Source of the DNA: Bacteroidales bacterium | Lineage (GTDB): Bacteria; Bacteroidota; Bacteroidia; Bacteroidales; WCHB1-69 | Direction: 5' to 3' | NCBI GenBank assembly: GCA_023229985.1 | Contig: JALNYF010000008.1 | Coordinates: forward strand, 1-48,864 | DNA length: 48,864 nucleotides | Shown here: positions 8,665 to 16,248 of the stretch, piece by piece | Numbering within the stretch: the first letter of the stretch is position 1 | How the letters are laid out: the number at the start of each line of letters is the position of its first letter | The notes under the pieces: generated by a model | What the model was told of the DNA's origin: nothing | The model's database searches: none | Seen by the model: the letters and a program-made list of their open reading frames with translations, nothing else | Made by a program: the position numbers and the translations under genes

Positions 8665-9263
8665 TATTTCACTTGTTTTAGTTTTGAATTTCGCATCCAT
8701 ATCAGCACTCCGACCAGAATCAGAGCCATTGGCGGCAAAATCATTAAACCGTTATTCATGTATCCATGTTCATAAAAAGAAGCCGGAATAATCGGATAAT
8801 TCCAAAGTGTTCCGGAGCCAAGCAATTCACGACAAATTGCCACAACCGTCAATACCAAACCATACCCCAAACCATTGAAAATACCATCAAAGAATGATGG
8901 AACTGGCGCGTGCGACAGCGCAAATGCCTCTAATCTGCCCATAATGATACAATTTGTTATGATAAGTCCCACAAAAACCGACAACATTTTACTAATATCA
9001 TACACAAAAGCTTGGAGAAATTGGTCAACGATAATAACTAAAAAAGAGACAATCAATAGTTGAACAATAATCCGTATGCGCGGTGGTATTGTATTGCGAA
9101 TCAATGAGATAACAAAATTTGAAAAAGCGCAAACAACGGTCACGGAGAGTGCCATGACTACTGCGGGTTTAAGTTGGGCAGTGACAGCCAATGCGGAACA
9201 AATGCCCAGAAGTTGCACCAAAATTGGATTATCTTTGCTTAATGGTCCTAAATATTTTTTCAT
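8664..9263 (-). CDS. nqrD: Na+-translocating NADH:quinone reductase subunit D
   Basis: This 199-residue membrane protein starts MKKYLGPLSKDNPILVQLLGICSALAVT, the typical NqrD opening with the Cys expected to bind the intramembrane iron. It contains LEAFALSHAPVPSFFDGIFNG, a conserved loop of the family. About six membrane helices are visible. It overlaps nqrC by four bases (ATGA) and nqrE by one base, so the genes are translated as one unit. It pairs with NqrE in the electron path from NqrF to NqrC. Confidence 0.96.
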   Translation of the reverse strand: MKKYLGPLSKDNPILVQLLGICSALAVTAQLKPAVVMALSVTVVCAFSNFVISLIRNTIPPRIRIIVQLLIVSFLVIIVDQFLQAFVYDISKMLSVFVGLIITNCIIMGRLEAFALSHAPVPSFFDGIFNGLGYGLVLTVVAICRELLGSGTLWNYPIIPASFYEHGYMNNGLMILPPMALILVGVLIWMRNSKLKQVK

Positions 9264-9874
9264 TTTTCAACTTCTTTAATACTTTTATAAAGCATTTCTT
9301 GCACGCCGTTACTGGTGATGGTAGCACCGGAAATGGCATCAACGCGATTGGCATCTTCCACTCCCCCACCCGACTTGGCTTTTTGCAATATCTTGATAGA
9401 TACGAACTTACCATTACTATCGTATATTTTTTTCCCAATAAAGGAATCAGCAAATTTTTTCTCCGTAATGTTGGCACCCAATCCGGGAGTTTCCGATTTG
9501 TGCGAAAAAACGGCTCCTTTGATGGTATTGAAATCGTCAGCCAAGACCACATAACCCCATATTTTTCCCCATAATCCCTTTCCATCGACAAAGATGACGG
9601 TTCCCTGCGTACCATCGGCGCATTGAATTGTGTACATTTCGCGCTGTGTGGAACTTTCCAAGGGTGCGGCAATTTTACTAAAAAGCGGCAATGCATCTTC
9701 TTTCGCAATTTGATCATAGCCGGCAGCCTGCAATATTTGTTGAGCTTTTTCTATTTCCTGATTTTGCATTTGGCGCGGTTTCAGAGCAATGGAAACAACC
9801 GACAACAATCCTGCAATAATTACCACTAAAGCAGTGATATACAAAAAGATATATTTATTACTAAAATTTTTCAT
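9260..9874 (-). CDS. nqrC: Na+-translocating NADH:quinone reductase subunit C
   Basis: The 204-residue protein has one N-terminal membrane helix (about 8-31) and a soluble FMN-binding domain facing the periplasm. The covalent flavin motif SGATIT starts at residue 182, with Thr185 as the expected site of phosphoester-linked FMN. GLWGKIWGYVVL and HKSETPGLGANI are further family blocks. It overlaps nqrB and nqrD by four bases each. Flavin attachment needs ApbE, which is not in this window. Confidence 0.96.
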   Translation of the reverse strand: MKNFSNKYIFLYITALVVIIAGLLSVVSIALKPRQMQNQEIEKAQQILQAAGYDQIAKEDALPLFSKIAAPLESSTQREMYTIQCADGTQGTVIFVDGKGLWGKIWGYVVLADDFNTIKGAVFSHKSETPGLGANITEKKFADSFIGKKIYDSNGKFVSIKILQKAKSGGGVEDANRVDAISGATITSNGVQEMLYKSIKEVEK

Positions 9875-11034
9875 TGCTTCAAATTTTGAGTGGACAATGA
9901 GCGGGCAGCTCTTCTCTTTCTTCGGCGGATATTCTGTTGAATAACGGCGTAATCAATGAGCGGCGCGAAAATATTCATCAATAAGATGCTCAACATCATA
10001 CCTTCCGGGTACCCTTTATTGAGAACGCGAATAACAATTGCCAGCGCGCCAATCAGAAATCCATAAATAAATTTTCCTGATTGTGTGTGTGTTGCAGTAA
10101 CGGGGTCGGTAGCCATATAAACTGCACCAAACAAGAAACCGCCCATTAAGAGTTGTTCATACGCCGGTATTGACATGGCCGGCGTGATACCCAGTACATT
10201 AAAAAGCGACCCCATTGCCAAACCGCCCACAATTACAGAAAGCATGATCCGCCAGCTTCCCACTTGGGTAAAAAGTAAGATGCACGCGCCCAGCGCAATA
10301 GCAATTTTAGACGTTTCGCCGATACTACCGGGTATCGTACCGATGCACATTTCAGCAATCGACGGCAAAGAATCGACGGATCCATTCATTAGCAATCCCA
10401 AAGCGGTGGCACCGCTTACGGCATCGGCTTGCTCGGCTATCCAAACGGTGTCGCCGGAAATGACTGACGGATAAGCAAAAAAGACAAATGCACGCGCTAC
10501 CAATGCGGGGTTCAGAAAGTTATAGCCCGTACCGCCAAAAACCTCTTTGGCAAAAAGAACAGAAAAAGCCGTGGCTATTGCCAAAATCCACAACGGAAGT
10601 TCGGGCGGCATAATCATCGGAATGATAAAGCCGGTTACGAAAAAACCCTCCGCCACCTCGTGCTTGCGCTTTTGAGCAAAGATAATTTCTATGGTAAGCC
10701 CCACCACATAAACGACCAAAACCATCGGCAACCACTTCAAAAAACCATACCAAAAACATTGAAACAGAGTACTTTCTATACCTTGCGATAAAAAATGCTG
10801 ATAGCCGATATTCCACAAACCGAAAAGCAGAGGCGGAAACAATGCTATCATGACCGTTATCATAATGCGCTTCATGTCCACTGCATCGCGAATGTGACTT
10901 CCACCCTCCGTAACCGTAGCGGGCGTAAGCAAAAAAGTATCTATGGCATCATATAACGCCCGAAAGGGATACAAAGTCCTCCCTTTTTCAAATTTACGTC
11001 CTAATTTTTTACTCCACCGATTCAAAAAATCCAT
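9871..11034 (-). CDS. nqrB: Na+-translocating NADH:quinone reductase subunit B
   Basis: From the ATG at 11034 this is a 387-residue protein with about ten membrane helices; it carries the Na+ path and binds FMN covalently. The flavin motif SGATALG places the FMN-bearing Thr at residue 210. Other family blocks are TLYPFRALYDAIDTFLL, GYNFLNPALVARAF and ATDPVTATHTQSGK. A TTG at 11046, immediately after the nqrA stop, would add four residues. I prefer the ATG, but the TTG cannot be excluded. No strong Shine-Dalgarno sequence is visible for either. Confidence 0.95.
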   Translation of the reverse strand: MDFLNRWSKKLGRKFEKGRTLYPFRALYDAIDTFLLTPATVTEGGSHIRDAVDMKRIMITVMIALFPPLLFGLWNIGYQHFLSQGIESTLFQCFWYGFLKWLPMVLVVYVVGLTIEIIFAQKRKHEVAEGFFVTGFIIPMIMPPELPLWILAIATAFSVLFAKEVFGGTGYNFLNPALVARAFVFFAYPSVISGDTVWIAEQADAVSGATALGLLMNGSVDSLPSIAEMCIGTIPGSIGETSKIAIALGACILLFTQVGSWRIMLSVIVGGLAMGSLFNVLGITPAMSIPAYEQLLMGGFLFGAVYMATDPVTATHTQSGKFIYGFLIGALAIVIRVLNKGYPEGMMLSILLMNIFAPLIDYAVIQQNIRRRKRRAARSLSTQNLKQ

Positions 11035-11046
11035 TGTCTCAACCAA

Positions 11047-12375
11047 TTAATTGTTTTTTAAATAAAAAAGAGCATCGCGGATGATTTGCTGGCAGTTCAT
11101 TTTAGAAGGACAAACTACCTCACACAAAGCAAAATCCTCATCATCAACTTCATAAATACCCAAATTTTCCATCATTTCAATATCTTTTGTGATACAGGCT
11201 TTTAAAAGCGACAACGGAATTATGTCAAAAGGGAACACTTTTTCATAAATGTCAGTCATGACAAAATTCCGGTGTCCTCCTTGCAAAGAAGTCGAAAAAT
11301 CATACTTATCACGAATTCCCAACCAAGATAAAAAGGTATGCGACAAACTCCATTTTTTCAAACCCGGCAACAGCCAGCCCATGAACTCGCGCTCGCCGCC
11401 TTCGGGAATCATCGTTATCTGACTATCATAAAATCTTACCGAAGGAAAATCAAATAATTGGCTACCTGTCAGAATGTTACCGCTTATTTTTCTTACTTTT
11501 CGTTCTCCTTTTATATCAAATAGTGAGGAACAATCCGCGCCATAAATCATTTGCCAATAGGCAGGTTTGTCAATACATGGTCCGGTTACGGCAATTATTT
11601 TTTCAAAAGAAAGCTCATTTTTCAAGAAAAGGTGACCGATTGTTGCAACATCTTGCGGTTGAATATACCAAACTGTTTCGCCCTTATTGATAGGCGAAAT
11701 CTTGTGAATATGAGTTCCTACATTTCCTGCCGGGTGCGGACCCTGGAAAAAATAGTGTTCCACATCTGCGGTTGCCCGAAAAGCTATGTTGTCAAGGTCC
11801 CTATTCATACAAAGACAAAGACGCGGGCATAACATTTTTAATAATCTGATTCCTTCATAAAAATCATCAAAACGATTCTGCATCAAGAAGTTATAATCCG
11901 GTGCCAAGGGTGCGCTATCAAAACATGGAATAAAGATGGCTTTGGGCATGACTTCCGGATTGGGAATGGTAGAAAACGGTCGCTGTCGAAAAAACGGGAA
12001 TAGTCCGTATTGCAAAAGAAGACGAAGCAACGAGGCACGGTCGGTGGGACGTTCCACCGACTGTGGCAAGGAGCACGTATCCGAATTACGACCCAACACA
12101 ATCGCCTGAATAACGCGCTTTTCTCCTCTTACGATTTGTTTCACCGTTCCGCAAATGGGGGAAACAACTACCATTTCTGCGTTATTTTTGTCGGCAAACA
12201 AGGGCGTACCGATTTGCACTTCATCACCCTCGGCAACTAACAATTTTGGGGTCAGCCACCTAAAGTCGGATGGGTGAACATAAAAAAAATCGGGGAACAA
12301 CTGATGTAGTTCCTGTTTAGCGTCTCCCTTTAATTGAATATTATAACCTTTTGATATACAGTATTTTGTTTTCAC
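11047..12375 (-). CDS. nqrA: Na+-translocating NADH:quinone reductase subunit A
   Basis: This 442-residue soluble subunit sits on the cytoplasmic face and helps bind quinone; it has no membrane helix. The N-terminus (ISKGYNIQLKGDAKQ) and the blocks PLFADKNNAEMVVVSPICGTVKQIVRGEKR and GPHPAGNVGTHIHKISPI are typical. The start is GTG at 12375; I see no better in-frame ATG. It is the first nqr gene and lies 26 bases after mntP on the same strand, with no visible TAnnTTTG box in the gap, so mntP and nqr may share a transcript. Confidence 0.95.
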   Translation of the reverse strand: MKTKYCISKGYNIQLKGDAKQELHQLFPDFFYVHPSDFRWLTPKLLVAEGDEVQIGTPLFADKNNAEMVVVSPICGTVKQIVRGEKRVIQAIVLGRNSDTCSLPQSVERPTDRASLLRLLLQYGLFPFFRQRPFSTIPNPEVMPKAIFIPCFDSAPLAPDYNFLMQNRFDDFYEGIRLLKMLCPRLCLCMNRDLDNIAFRATADVEHYFFQGPHPAGNVGTHIHKISPINKGETVWYIQPQDVATIGHLFLKNELSFEKIIAVTGPCIDKPAYWQMIYGADCSSLFDIKGERKVRKISGNILTGSQLFDFPSVRFYDSQITMIPEGGEREFMGWLLPGLKKWSLSHTFLSWLGIRDKYDFSTSLQGGHRNFVMTDIYEKVFPFDIIPLSLLKACITKDIEMMENLGIYEVDDEDFALCEVVCPSKMNCQQIIRDALFYLKNN

Positions 12376-12401
12376 AATGAAATTTGATTATAGAACATAA
12401 T

Positions 12402-12962
12402 TTATACTAATAGATGTTCCAATAAAATTTTAACACCAATTCCGATTAAGATAATGCCGCCGATAATTTCAGCAGATTGTTGGTAGCGATTTCCGAATTT
12501 ATGACCGATAAAGGAGCCGGCAATTGAAAAAGCGAATGTCGTGATGCCAATTACGAAAAAGGAGAGAAATAAATGATTGGGTTTGAGTAAGGAGAAAGAG
12601 ATTCCGACTGCCAAAGCGTCGATGCTGGTAGCAATAGACAGAAGGAGCAACTCTTTCATATTGAGAGAATAAGATTCGGATGTTTCTTTTTTATGGAAGG
12701 ATTCTATCAACATTTTGCCACCGATAAAGAGCAACAAACCGAAAGCCACCCAATGGTCAAAATCGACGATGTATTGTTGAAATTGGCTACCTATCAGCCA
12801 ACCTATCAAAGGCATCAAGGCTTGAAAACCGCCAAAGAAAGCAGCGATAATCAGGGAATATTTCCATTTGAACGGTCTCATACCGAGACCTTTGCAGATG
12901 GACACCGCAAAAGCATCCATAGAGACACCAATTGCAATTAGAATGACGGAAAATAGTCCCAT
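12402..12962 (-). CDS. mntP: MntP-type manganese efflux pump
   Basis: The 186-residue membrane protein matches the MntP (YebN, DUF204) family. It has six hydrophobic helices in two homologous halves, each carrying the signature with an acidic residue in the membrane: IGVSMDAFAVSICKG near residue 12 and IATSIDALAVGISFS near 111. MntP exports Mn2+ and protects against manganese stress. Elsewhere it is often controlled by MntR or a yybP-ykoY riboswitch. Here only 56 bases separate it from the gene upstream, too short for that riboswitch, but a strong hairpin ends about 8 bases before its ATG. Confidence 0.93.
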   Translation of the reverse strand: MGLFSVILIAIGVSMDAFAVSICKGLGMRPFKWKYSLIIAAFFGGFQALMPLIGWLIGSQFQQYIVDFDHWVAFGLLLFIGGKMLIESFHKKETSESYSLNMKELLLLSIATSIDALAVGISFSLLKPNHLFLSFFVIGITTFAFSIAGSFIGHKFGNRYQQSAEIIGGIILIGIGVKILLEHLLV

Positions 12963-12970
12963 TATTTATT

Positions 12971-13004
12971 AAAAAGAAAAGACGGCAGAACTGCCATCTT
13001 TTCT
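12971..13004 (-). terminator. Hairpin with T-run between the DUF1015 gene and mntP
   Basis: Read on the minus strand, a 14-base stem (one T-G wobble) with a very short loop covers 13004-12975 and the T-run is at 12975-12971. It ends the DUF1015 transcript. Because mntP starts at 12962 there is no room for a promoter after it, so it may instead act as an attenuator in the mntP leader. Confidence 0.8.
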
Positions 13005-13018
13005 GAAATGATTCAATA

Positions 13019-14269
13019 TTATTCTAATTCATGAATTACCAAGCCGGAACGAAGTTTAGGTTCAAACCACGTAGTTTTCGGGGGCATAATATTACCTGAA
13101 TCGGCGATATTGATCAATTGTTGCATAGAAACGGGATACAAAGCAAAAGCGACTTCCATTTCTCCATTATCCACACGGCGGTTCAATTCGCCTAAGCCTC
13201 TGATTCCGCCAACGAAATCAATGCGTTTTGAAGTGCGCAAGTCAGCGATTCCCAGCAATTTATCCAGAACCAAATTGGACAAAATGGTAACGTCTAACAC
13301 GCCAATGGGGTCATTATCATCGTAAGTCCCTTTTTTAGCGTTCATTTTGTACCAATTTCCGTCCATATACATGCTAAACTCGTGCAATTGAGCGGGTTTG
13401 TAAATATCGGCACCCATTTTTTGAACATCGAAACTTTCTGCCAACAATTGAAGGAACTCATCTTTGGAATGTCCGTTCAAGTCTTTCACAACGCGGTTAT
13501 AATCAATAATTTTCAATTGGTTATCGGGGAAGATGACAGCCATGAAGTAGTTATATTCTTCGTTACCGGTATGGTTGGGATTATTTCTACGTTTTTCGCT
13601 ACCTACCAAAGCGGCGGCGGCGGTGCGGTGGTGACCGTCAGCAACATACAAATAAGGAATATCGTTTTTGAAGATTTCTGCAATTCGTTGATTGGTACGA
13701 GCATCGTTGATAACCCAGAAGTGGTGTCCGAAACCGTCATCGGAAACGAAATCGTATTCTGCTTCTTGATTTTTAACGATATTGTCAACAATTGCATCTA
13801 TCTCTTTATTAGCAGGATATGAAAAGAAAACGGGTTCTACATTCGCATTAGTAATTCTAACGTGAATCATACGGTCTTCTTCTTTATCCTTGCGGGTCAG
13901 CTCATGTTTTTTGATATGATTGTTCAAATAATCATCCACGTATGCGCAGCCAACGATTCCGTATTGGGTACGACCGTCCATGGTTTGAGCATAAATATAA
14001 AATTTTTCTTCGGTATCTTTTACCAAATAGCCCTCTTTTTTGAAGAGATTAAAATTCTCAACTACCTTATCATAAACTTGTTGTGAATGTTCGTCGGTAC
14101 CTTTGGGAAGGTCAATTTCTGCCTTGGTAACACGAAGTAAAGAGTACGGATTTCCAGCAGCTTCCTGACGTGCTTCTTCGGAATTAAGGACATCGTATGG
14201 ACGAGATGCCAATTGTTTTACAATTGATTTCGGGGGACGTAATCCTCTAAACGGTTTTACTATTGCCAT
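13019..14269 (-). CDS. DUF1015 family protein, possible kinase-like enzyme
   Basis: This 416-residue protein is a full-length DUF1015 member: KPFRGLRPP at the N-terminus, RPYDVLNSEEAR at 23-34, KKHELTRKDKEEDR near 120-133 and YVADGHHRTAAAA around 208-220. The DGHHR motif recalls the GxHR loop of the ParB/sulfiredoxin superfamily, some members of which are serine kinases, so an enzyme of phosphoserine or nucleotide chemistry is possible; that is inference. In many Bacteroidota the family sits near serA/serC, but no serine genes are beside it here. It appears monocistronic, with a -7 box at 14304-14311 and a hairpin after the stop. Confidence 0.85.
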   Translation of the reverse strand: MAIVKPFRGLRPPKSIVKQLASRPYDVLNSEEARQEAAGNPYSLLRVTKAEIDLPKGTDEHSQQVYDKVVENFNLFKKEGYLVKDTEEKFYIYAQTMDGRTQYGIVGCAYVDDYLNNHIKKHELTRKDKEEDRMIHVRITNANVEPVFFSYPANKEIDAIVDNIVKNQEAEYDFVSDDGFGHHFWVINDARTNQRIAEIFKNDIPYLYVADGHHRTAAAALVGSEKRRNNPNHTGNEEYNYFMAVIFPDNQLKIIDYNRVVKDLNGHSKDEFLQLLAESFDVQKMGADIYKPAQLHEFSMYMDGNWYKMNAKKGTYDDNDPIGVLDVTILSNLVLDKLLGIADLRTSKRIDFVGGIRGLGELNRRVDNGEMEVAFALYPVSMQQLINIADSGNIMPPKTTWFEPKLRSGLVIHELE

Positions 14270-14303
14270 AATTGATTAATTTTGGGTGATTAAAATTTGG
14301 CTG

Positions 14304-14311
14304 CAAAGGTA
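14304..14311 (-). promoter_or_regulatory. -7 box (TACCTTTG) for the DUF1015 gene
   Basis: On the minus strand TACCTTTG followed by C matches TAnnTTTG, 34 bases upstream of the ATG at 14269. The upstream bases AAAAATCATG are shared with the two promoters at 28461-28520. Confidence 0.65.
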
Positions 14312-14377
14312 CATGATTTTTCCATACAAATAAGTCCCTTTTTATCATATTTTTACGGAAAGATAAGATTTTCGCTG

Positions 14378-15280
14378 CTAAATTTTTTTCTCTTTTCCCA
14401 AAAGATTTTCATTTACCCAATCGGCAAAAGCGGTCAGTAATTCTTTATGATAATAATGCTTAAAAACATATTTATCGGCATCTTTATCCTGAATGATTTC
14501 AGTATTATGACGCAGCGGAAGGATTCCCTGCACGCGCCGATTCAGTTTGCGGATTTTTCTTTTTTTATTGTGAAACCCAATATTATCAATTAAATTTACA
14601 TTGGGAATGATGCTATAGCCTTTTAAATTCCACAGGTGGAAGATGTATTGATAGTCCCAAATATCAATTGAATAATTTTGTAAGATACGGTAGCGCTTAC
14701 TCCAGAATATTTTTTCTTTCTTTTTATTGATGTAAGGAGCCATCATTTCGCTAAAATCGACTTCTTTCAATTCGAGCATTTTCAAATCAAAACCTTTCCA
14801 TCGATTTTTCCAAGTAGCGAAGCCCCAAGTGGGGGCATAAGCAGAGAAATAATAAGAGTTCTTATTCTTGCGTTCACGTTTTAACATGTTTGTTCCGCCA
14901 ATATGAACAATACGCATATCATCGCGATAAGTCTCTAACAATTCTTTGCAATAAGGGAAAAAATCAACGTGTGGCAGGGTGTCATCAAACAGCACAATTC
15001 CCTCATTTTCATTTTCAAAGAACCAATTCATTGCCTGCATTAACATCTTTGATTTGCAGAGATGTTCATCTTTAAAAAGTTTATTGACTTGACAATCCCA
15101 ATTAGGCATAAACACGCAACGAGCTTTGACGCACAGGGCATAATCATTTCTATCATTGGGGATTGCGCCATTAGCGGCGACATATAAACGCGATGGTTTA
15201 ATCTGTTTTAAAACAGAGAACAGATTATGCGTTTCAGTGGATTGGTTATAAATAATGACTAAAACGGGGACATCAAACAT
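14378..15280 (-). CDS. Putative glycosyltransferase (GT-A like), cell-surface sugar family
   Basis: The 300-residue protein resembles the nucleotide-sugar transferase family found in O-antigen and capsule clusters. It has an N-terminal nucleotide-binding strand (VPVLVIIYNQ), an acidic metal-binding motif LFDDTLPHVDFF with Asp99-Asp100, YYFSAYAPTWGFATWKNRWKGFD, and WDYQYIFHLWNLKGYSIIPNVNLIDNIGFHN. In relatives I recall, the acidic motif is LEDDC; here Glu is Phe and Cys is Thr, but both Asp residues remain. It starts two bases after the aroC stop and is the last gene of the cluster that begins at 21624. The sugar and acceptor are unknown; LPS or surface glycan work fits the OstA-like neighbour. 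Confidence 0.75.
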   Translation of the reverse strand: MFDVPVLVIIYNQSTETHNLFSVLKQIKPSRLYVAANGAIPNDRNDYALCVKARCVFMPNWDCQVNKLFKDEHLCKSKMLMQAMNWFFENENEGIVLFDDTLPHVDFFPYCKELLETYRDDMRIVHIGGTNMLKRERKNKNSYYFSAYAPTWGFATWKNRWKGFDLKMLELKEVDFSEMMAPYINKKKEKIFWSKRYRILQNYSIDIWDYQYIFHLWNLKGYSIIPNVNLIDNIGFHNKKRKIRKLNRRVQGILPLRHNTEIIQDKDADKYVFKHYYHKELLTAFADWVNENLLGKEKKI

Positions 15281-15282
15281 AG

Positions 15283-16248
15283 CTACAAATTTTCGGCAAA
15301 GTTACATTTATTTTTCAAATGGAGAAATATAAAATCCACAGCTACCAATGCTGCCATGGCCTCAACGACCGGTAACACGCGCGGGGCGACCGATACATCA
15401 TTTCGAACATTATTTTTAAAAAACGTTGTATTTCCTTTATAATCAATAGTTTGTTGTTCAATTTCGATAGATGGAATAGGTTTAAACGCCACTTGGAAGC
15501 AGACATCTTGCCCGTTGGTAATACCGGCTTGAACGCCGCCATCGTGGTTAGAACCGAAGGTAAAATCGTTATGTTGTTTATCATTATAGTCACTTCCGCA
15601 CATGAGGGCACTTTTGAAGCCGCAGCCTATTTCAAAACCTTTGCAGGCATTGATAGAAAGCATGGCGGCGGCGAGGCGTGCATCAAATTTGTCATAAACG
15701 GGTTCGCCCAAGCCGGCGGGAAGATTCTTAATGATGCAACCCACCAGTGCGCCGGCGGAATCTCCACTCCGACTGATTGGGGCAACACTGACGACATGGG
15801 CTTGTATATCAACAGAATATTTCTTTAAGATAAGTTTGGCGATGGCACCTGCCACCACACGACAGACCGTTTGGCGCGCCGACGCTCTCCCACTCTGCTC
15901 ATTGCAAGTATGTCCATATTTCTCCTTATACACGAAAGAGGCATGAGAGGGTTTAATTATTTTATCAAGCACCTCATCAATGATAACATCTTCATTTTCA
16001 ATAATAAAAGCGATTGGCGAACCATTTGTATAGTTTTCATAAATGCCTGACAAAAAGCGAACACTATCTTTTTCTTTGCGCCGAGTAGAGTCTGAATGAT
16101 TGGAGGGTGCTCTGCGCGATAATTCTTGTGCAATAAACACTTCATCTACATAAATACCTGACGGACAGCCATCAATGATTCCACCCACGCATTTGCCGTG
16201 TGTTTCTCCAAAATCGGTCAATCTGTAAATTCTGCCAAAAGTGTTCAT
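15283..16248 (-). CDS. aroC: Chorismate synthase (divergent, short form)
   Basis: The enzyme makes chorismate from EPSP with reduced FMN, the last step of the shikimate pathway. The 321 residues include the start MNTFGRIYRLTDFGETHG with the catalytic His, KPSHASFVYKEKYG with the second His, GRASARQTVCRVVAGAIAK, DGGVQAGITNG and PVVEAMAALVAVD. It is shorter than the usual 350-360 residues and several invariant blocks are changed: RGGG before RxSAR reads NEQS, and the C-terminal GRHDPC block reads VRNDVS, keeping the Asp. It overlaps the OstA-like gene by four bases (ATGA). Identity is strong, activity less certain. Confidence 0.9.
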   Translation of the reverse strand: MNTFGRIYRLTDFGETHGKCVGGIIDGCPSGIYVDEVFIAQELSRRAPSNHSDSTRRKEKDSVRFLSGIYENYTNGSPIAFIIENEDVIIDEVLDKIIKPSHASFVYKEKYGHTCNEQSGRASARQTVCRVVAGAIAKLILKKYSVDIQAHVVSVAPISRSGDSAGALVGCIIKNLPAGLGEPVYDKFDARLAAAMLSINACKGFEIGCGFKSALMCGSDYNDKQHNDFTFGSNHDGGVQAGITNGQDVCFQVAFKPIPSIEIEQQTIDYKGNTTFFKNNVRNDVSVAPRVLPVVEAMAALVAVDFIFLHLKNKCNFAENL

